Origin: a virus
DNA length: 24,650 nucleotides
IMG/VR virus record: IMGVR_UViG_3300006802_000536
Coordinates: 1-24,650 of that record
Strand: one strand, 5' to 3'
In this document: positions 20,940 to 24,650 of the stretch, in pieces
How positions within the stretch are numbered: position 1 is the stretch's first letter
How the letters are laid out: each line of letters opens with the position of its first letter
Translations under genes and position numbers: made by a program
The notes under the pieces: generated by a model
Told to the model about the DNA's origin: nothing
Seen by the model: only the letters and a program-made list of their open reading frames with translations
Database searches by the model: none

Positions 20940-22321
20940 TCCGCGCAGTCACACTGAGGTTCAACATTTGCCCCTTCAATCAGATGGCTCAAGTAATCAT
21001 CAACATCTACATCTTTTAATGCAGCGTAAGCGTCAGATTTGTCTTGAGTATCAGACATCACTTGAAGTGAATAATACAAACTCTTCAAGGGGGAGTTTAT
21101 CCATCGTGACATAAATTGACGGTCCATTGTTGTCATATCTGACCACCAATTCATAGAAATTGCGTGAGCTTTTTTGGTGCTATCCATCAAACGCTGCCAC
21201 TCACAGTTAAGTTCAAAGAAAGTATCCCAACCAACTTCTTCAGCAGTTTCACATTTTGGATTAAATGTATAACTTTGAACGCCCAAAGTTGCACTATCAC
21301 GATCTACCTCTCGGCTAATCGGAGGTGAAATTTCGGGGGTTGTAGTAAACCCTTCACGATCCTCGTAGCGGTACGCACAAGACGCTGTAGGAGCCACAGT
21401 AAAAGCTCTGGACATGTTGTAGTCATCAGCCACCTTAGAGGCCGCTTGGAAGCCCTTGTAGAGCGCTTCAGCAATTTGGTGTGCTTTAGTGTCAAGCATC
21501 CAAAAGTTCATTCGGTTGTTTGCCAAACGAAGAGCTTTAACAAACTCTTTGTAGCTCACACCTTCAATAGCTAGAAGATTTGCAAGACCAAGAACACCCA
21601 ACCCAACTTGATTATCTTTGCGGGTATAGATTCCAGAATCATCAACACCAGTCTTTTCATAAAGTTCACAAAGGAACTTCATGCCATCAACAAACGCTTG
21701 CTCGATGTCTTCAATTTTAGTGATACCAAGATTGACGTGAGTAAGCAAACAGGTATCACGACTTTTAAGCAAAATCTCTTGACAAACGTTGGAGTAAATT
21801 CGCTCACCGTTTGAGTCGTACTGCTTTTTAACAATCCACACATCACCACGACGAGCAGCGTTCATGATTGCTGCTAGTTTGTCGGGCTCGTTGATGATGT
21901 CTGGATCAACGTTGACACAACGCTTGACCCAAGGAATACGAGCGCGATCGTAATTAACAAACTCCAAAATGTCACTATGGTCTGCGTCAAGATGACACAC
22001 AATCGCACCATTACGGTAGGTACCACCGCGACGAAGAATTTCGTTGAACTTGCTGTAAATCTCCATAAAACCACAGGGGCCTGATGCGACCATTCCGTGG
22101 CTGTTAGTGGTTCCTTTGGCACGAAGTTTAGAGAGGTGAACAGCAACGCCTGCACCATATCGCAAAGCTTTACTAGCAAACTGCCAGGAGCCTTCCAAGC
22201 CATCGCTGTTTTCATCCATGGTGTCTTCCACCACAAATACTGTGCAGCTAATTGGATAGCGGCGAGTTGGATTGTTGAGCCAGCTTTCAACGCGGCCCGT
22301 CATTGCAATAGCAGGGTTCAT
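20936..22321 (-). CDS. nrdA: Class I ribonucleotide reductase, alpha (catalytic) subunit, N-terminally short
   Basis: This 461-aa protein reduces ribonucleotides to deoxyribonucleotides. Counting from the ATG at 22321, Cys26 and Cys191 are the redox pair in the active site, and Asn178-x-Cys180-x-Glu182 (NVCQE) is the radical-cysteine motif. TVAPTAS (308-314) binds phosphate, and Tyr416-Tyr417 is the radical-transfer pair of class I enzymes. Cys457-x-Cys459 at the end is the usual C-terminal reducing pair. The first active-site Cys is at 26 instead of about 225 in E. coli, so the ATP-cone and most of the N-terminal helical domain are absent, suggesting no overall activity control by ATP/dATP. 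A TTG three codons upstream is possible but the frame is closed soon above it. It follows the MazG-like gene with a few bases' spacing. Confidence 0.92.
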   Translation of the reverse strand: MNPAIAMTGRVESWLNNPTRRYPISCTVFVVEDTMDENSDGLEGSWQFASKALRYGAGVAVHLSKLRAKGTTNSHGMVASGPCGFMEIYSKFNEILRRGGTYRNGAIVCHLDADHSDILEFVNYDRARIPWVKRCVNVDPDIINEPDKLAAIMNAARRGDVWIVKKQYDSNGERIYSNVCQEILLKSRDTCLLTHVNLGITKIEDIEQAFVDGMKFLCELYEKTGVDDSGIYTRKDNQVGLGVLGLANLLAIEGVSYKEFVKALRLANNRMNFWMLDTKAHQIAEALYKGFQAASKVADDYNMSRAFTVAPTASCAYRYEDREGFTTTPEISPPISREVDRDSATLGVQSYTFNPKCETAEEVGWDTFFELNCEWQRLMDSTKKAHAISMNWWSDMTTMDRQFMSRWINSPLKSLYYSLQVMSDTQDKSDAYAALKDVDVDDYLSHLIEGANVEPQCDCAE

Positions 22322-22326
22322 TGGAG

Positions 22327-22662
22327 TCAAAGATCTGTCAGGTTGGGAGCTTCATAGTCTGGTCCTTTTTGGACCTTTCCTTCAACCTTTGTAAAAGGAA
22401 ATTTGGAGTAGTTGGACGCGGCAATCCTGTCAAAGGCTTGATCAGGATCGACATTAAGAGTGTGCAACAAGCCATAGGTAACCCAAAGAAGATCGCAAGC
22501 TTCTTTAATAACCTCTGGTCTTGTTTCGTTCTTCCAGGCGTGAAGAAGCTCGTAAAATTCTTCTTCGACATACCTTAGTTGGTTTTCACTGTCAGGATCA
22601 ACAAGCTGTTCAGCTTTCTCCATCCAGTGTTTGACAATCCCAGCGTTAGAGTTCAAGTTCAT
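22327..22662 (-). CDS. MazG-like nucleotide pyrophosphohydrolase
   Basis: This 111-aa protein, counted from the ATG at 22662, has the all-alpha NTP pyrophosphatase pattern: EExxE at 34-38 (EEFYE) and ExxD at 54-57 (EACD), whose acidic residues bind Mg2+. A helix (WVTYGLLHTLNVDPDQAFDRI) and NYSKFP follow, as in the MazG/HisE superfamily. These enzymes split NTPs, dNTPs or ppGpp-type compounds to NMP and pyrophosphate; the substrate cannot be told from sequence. A TTG at 22701 would add 13 residues but overlaps the upstream gene further. Placed right before the reductase genes, it may supply or clean nucleotides for dNTP synthesis, which is inferred. Confidence 0.85.
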   Translation of the reverse strand: MNLNSNAGIVKHWMEKAEQLVDPDSENQLRYVEEEFYELLHAWKNETRPEVIKEACDLLWVTYGLLHTLNVDPDQAFDRIAASNYSKFPFTKVEGKVQKGPDYEAPNLTDL

Positions 22663-22912
22663 TTGTTTCAAGAATTGCTTTATAGATTTTTCTGTTGTCA
22701 AAATCTTCGTTGCGTTTAATTAGTCGTTCAAGATACCACTTTGCTTTTCTGAGATCTTCGGTTCCGTTTTTGTGTTGATACCGAGTTACGTATTTGATAA
22801 CGTTACCCTCAAGAAAATCAAACGCGTGGCTCTCAATGTAATCGATACACTCTATGACTCCTTCGTCATAGGCGTAGTGGTTTGGTCTGATTGGATCTGA
22901 AGTGGTGTCCAT
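22646..22912 (-). CDS. DUF3310 family protein
   Basis: This 88-aa protein fits DUF3310, a family of small phage proteins of unknown function: PNHY near the start (10-13), IECIDYIE (20-27), GNVIKYVTRYQHKNGTEDL (36-54) and KAKWYLERLI. The conserved pattern of a His-Tyr, a Glu-rich helix and NVIKYV..Y..K.G is clear. Members often sit beside replication or nucleotide genes. It overlaps the exonuclease 3' end by 61 bases and the MazG-like gene by 17. A nucleotide-related role is only suggested by the neighbours. Confidence 0.9.
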   Translation of the reverse strand: MDTTSDPIRPNHYAYDEGVIECIDYIESHAFDFLEGNVIKYVTRYQHKNGTEDLRKAKWYLERLIKRNEDFDNRKIYKAILETNELEL

Positions 22913-23634
22913 AATTGAAGTTCATCAAAGGTGTACTCAGTGTTGCGAAGAATGCGAGCTAAACGAGCTTGAGTTAAAGCGTAATCTGCTCCTAACCCTT
23001 TCTTTTTGTACTGTTCAACTACAGTTCTCCATGCGGAGGCTTCTGAAAAGTCGCTTTCTGAAATAAGCCTTTCGGCTGTTTTTGGGCCAACCCCAGGGCA
23101 ACCAGGATAGCCGTCAGTGGTATCACCGGTAAGAATCTGACGATAAAAATAGACATCGGCTTGAAGTTGAGAAATGTTGTAAATGTTGCCATCGTTATCA
23201 AGATGACGACCTGGGATTTGTTGTAGATCTTTGTCTCCAGACCAAATCACAGTTTTGTCTTCATTACGAGTGGCGAGAATACCAAGAACGTCATCACCCT
23301 CTAGGCTGTACCAGCTTTCTGAAGGAAACACCTCTTCTGCCCACATTTTGGTTGCCGCATAACCAACAGGTTTACGGCGGTGGTTGTTGACGCGGTTTCC
23401 TTTGTAAGTCGAATCAACGTTTTTTCTAAAGTTGATTTCAGAGGTCCAACAAAGAGTTGTACGTGTTGCTTTAGCTTGCTTCTCTTTTTGAGAGACAAGA
23501 GTTTTGAACATGGATTGAGCCTGTTTGACTGGTAGGTGAGTCGTGATGATGTCAGGCATCCATTCGATCTCAGTTTCGCAGCTAGCAACTGTTTGATACA
23601 GAAGCATGTCGGCATCAAGCAGCAGCCAAGTCAT
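22852..23634 (-). CDS. 5'-3' exonuclease, T7 gp6-like (FEN/XPG fold)
   Basis: This 260-aa protein uses the ATG at 23634; the GTG two codons above is part of the spacer. Acidic metal-binding residues fall as expected in flap/5' nucleases: D7 and D9 (LLLDAD), E112, D114 and D115 (EGDDVLG), D134 and D136 (SGDKDL), and D171 and D174 (GDTTDGYPG). PGVGPKTAERL (180-190) forms the helix-three-turn-helix DNA-binding motif, and YKGNR (77-81) is also typical. T7 gp6 degrades host DNA to feed phage DNA synthesis and removes RNA primers. Gene order (after DNA polymerase, before nucleotide genes) agrees. Its 5' end overlaps the endonuclease VII-like gene by 20 bases. Confidence 0.93.
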   Translation of the reverse strand: MTWLLLDADMLLYQTVASCETEIEWMPDIITTHLPVKQAQSMFKTLVSQKEKQAKATRTTLCWTSEINFRKNVDSTYKGNRVNNHRRKPVGYAATKMWAEEVFPSESWYSLEGDDVLGILATRNEDKTVIWSGDKDLQQIPGRHLDNDGNIYNISQLQADVYFYRQILTGDTTDGYPGCPGVGPKTAERLISESDFSEASAWRTVVEQYKKKGLGADYALTQARLARILRNTEYTFDELQLWTPLQIQSDQTTTPMTKES

Positions 23635-24031
23635 CGTCACCTCCTTGTTGGTGTTCCCATAGCATATTTTTCCTTTCCAAATAGTCCAGTGCCTTTAGGA
23701 CGCCTGTTGTATTGTCCCCAAGCTTACCTAAAGCTGTGTTGCAGTCGTTACAAAGCCAGCCTCGAAACGATTGCGTTTTATGGCAATGATCCAAAACTAG
23801 CTTCTTTACCTTTCTGCAACATTCACAGCGACTGTCTTCTGGAAGCGGGTTTTGTTCACGTAGTCTCCTACGGTTTTTAGTGTTCAGGTTGTTACACACC
23901 TTGCAGTGTGGATAATAACCATCTGGTTTTTGTTTGTCTTTAGAAAACGCTGTAACTGGTTTTTCTTGCTCACAAACCGTACAAACCTTAGTGGCATTCA
24001 GCCCAGTTGTTTCCGATTTTGTATTCGGCAT
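23615..24031 (-). CDS. Endonuclease VII-like HNH nuclease
   Basis: This 138-aa protein is counted from the ATG at 24031; the frame stays open to 24139, but that part lies within polymerase coding sequence. It has a zinc ribbon with C17/C20 and C43/C46 (CTVC, CKVC). The core is C69xxC72, DHCH (81-84) and LCNDCNTALG (93-102) with C94/C97. This matches T4 endonuclease VII, where a DHDH motif, a CxxC pair on each side and an Asn in CN..N (here Asn98) bind zinc and Mg2+. That family cuts branched DNA and Holliday junctions, but the same fold is used by mobile HNH nucleases. It overlaps the polymerase 3' end by 44 bases. T7 also has an HNH gene (5.3) downstream of its polymerase. Confidence 0.85.
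   Translation of the reverse strand: MPNTKSETTGLNATKVCTVCEQEKPVTAFSKDKQKPDGYYPHCKVCNNLNTKNRRRLREQNPLPEDSRCECCRKVKKLVLDHCHKTQSFRGWLCNDCNTALGKLGDNTTGVLKALDYLERKNMLWEHQQGGDDDLAAA
23640..23646 (-). promoter_or_regulatory. Strong ribosome binding site of the exonuclease gene
   Basis: AAGGAGG on the minus strand lies five bases before the ATG at 23634. It decides the start in favour of ATG over the GTG at 23640, which is part of this signal. It is the best Shine-Dalgarno sequence I saw in the window; most genes here have weak ones. Confidence 0.8.
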
Positions 24032-24650
24032 CGACTTTAATTCGTAATCCAAGAGCCTCTCCTGCCAAGGCAGCAGCTTCAACTGCCAATGATCCGACTC
24101 GTTCTGCATGTTCATCAAGGACTGAAAATTGAATTTCATCGTGGACGTGAGCTAAAAAGTACCAATCTTTGTCGTAAACCAAACCAGCGTTTGTTAACAA
24201 CTCATAGCACTTGATGTACCAAACCTTTGAAATTAGTGCTCCTGCTGATTGCAGAAGAAAATTTAAAGAACTATGCGAAGAACGTATCTGTATCTTTCTA
24301 CCATCTAAAGCTTTTACAAATCCTTCCTTTTCTGCTTTTTGTGTGACTCGTTTAGTTAGCTCACCAAGAGCTGGCATGTTTTTGAAATATCGCTGCTTAA
24401 GTTTTGCGCCGTTTTGATTTGTGATAGTACCTAGTTTTTCTGCTCCAGCACCATACATTAAGGCGTAGAAGAAAGTTTTAGCTTGATCTCTTGTTGTAAG
24501 ACCAGCAGCTTTTTGATTTGCTGTGTGAATATCGCCGTTCAATACTTCATCAGCAAACGATCCCCCATCAAAAGGAAATGTGTAATGCGCTAAGCATCGT
24601 GCCTCAATACCACTGAGATCCACGCCAACCTGTTTCCTTGGCTTCCGTAA
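23988..24650 (-). CDS. Family A DNA polymerase, C-terminal part (gene cut by right edge)
   Basis: The frame is open to the right edge and gives the last 220 residues. Motif A is VGVDLSGIEARCLAHY (8-23) with catalytic Asp11. Motif B is RDQAKTFFYALMYGAG (54-69) with Lys58 and Tyr62. Motif C is HVHDE with the second catalytic Asp, and the end NNWAECH closely matches T7 gp5 (NWAICH). The 3'-5' exonuclease and thioredoxin-binding parts lie off the window. Tyr at the position of E. coli Pol I Phe762 is also found in T7 and in many lytic marine podoviruses. The enzyme replicates the phage genome, probably with a helicase-primase encoded further right. Confidence 0.97.
   Translation of the reverse strand, partial: LRKPRKQVGVDLSGIEARCLAHYTFPFDGGSFADEVLNGDIHTANQKAAGLTTRDQAKTFFYALMYGAGAEKLGTITNQNGAKLKQRYFKNMPALGELTKRVTQKAEKEGFVKALDGRKIQIRSSHSSLNFLLQSAGALISKVWYIKCYELLTNAGLVYDKDWYFLAHVHDEIQFSVLDEHAERVGSLAVEAAALAGEALGLRIKVDAEYKIGNNWAECH

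Noticed and set aside
24032-24139. Longer start for the endonuclease VII-like gene at 24139
   Set aside because: The added 36 residues are an out-of-frame reading of the conserved polymerase C-terminus, and the zinc-ribbon nuclease begins right after the ATG at 24031.
1-24650. CRISPR arrays, tRNA genes, insertion sequences, integrase or attachment sites
   Set aside because: No spaced direct repeats, cloverleaf-type sequence, transposase or recombinase was seen in reading both strands.

Overview
The window is part of a T7-like podovirus genome of the kind that infects marine cyanobacteria (autographivirus-type cyanopodovirus). Every convincing gene lies on the minus strand, so the map reads from the right edge (24650) to the left edge (1). 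The assignment rests on T7 gene order (DNA polymerase, exonuclease, portal, scaffold, capsid, tail tubes, internal core proteins, tail fibre). It also rests on proteins with clear T7-family signatures, such as the polymerase motifs, the capsid N-arm/E-loop and the gp17 N-terminus. The compact class I ribonucleotide reductase pair and the MazG-like protein are typical of marine cyanophages. I saw no photosynthesis or carbon-metabolism genes (psbA, hli, talC), no RNA polymerase and no integrase here; they may lie outside.

Region 1, replication and nucleotide supply (24650-20223): the C-terminal part of a family A DNA polymerase, an endonuclease VII-like nuclease, a T7 gp6-like 5'-3' exonuclease, a DUF3310 protein, a MazG-like NTP pyrophosphatase, and the alpha and beta subunits of a class I ribonucleotide reductase. 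The genes overlap or abut, which suggests one transcription unit. The logic is host DNA breakdown, nucleotide clean-up, reduction to dNTPs and DNA synthesis. The reductase is unusual: alpha lacks about 200 N-terminal residues and beta has Leu where the radical Tyr is expected.

Region 2, small proteins between replication and head genes (20202-18661): two Ala/Gln-rich coiled-coil proteins (247 and 211 aa) flank a 59-aa gene. The two larger proteins share a C-terminal domain and a Gly-Leu-Asn-Ile/Val tail that resembles the end of T7 gp7.3, so they are probably tail or ejection proteins.

Region 3, head (18668-14812): portal, a 62-aa unknown, an acidic scaffold, and an enlarged 470-aa major capsid protein with a beta-rich insertion. 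An 89-bp gap before the capsid gene holds a hairpin between two similar motifs (candidate promoters). A rho-independent terminator follows the capsid gene, as T-phi does in T7.

Region 4, tail and ejectosome (14743-1): gp11-like and gp12-like tail tube proteins (the latter with two copies of a beta-type module), gp14-like, gp15-like with a C-terminal M23 peptidase domain, a very large gp16-like protein (1924 aa), and the N-terminal 459 residues of a gp17-like tail fibre cut by the left edge. A hairpin that sequesters a Shine-Dalgarno sequence precedes the gp16-like gene.

Apart from the gaps at 16225-16313, 14744-14811 and 7155-7210, there is almost no non-coding DNA, and no gene-free stretch exceeds 100 bases.
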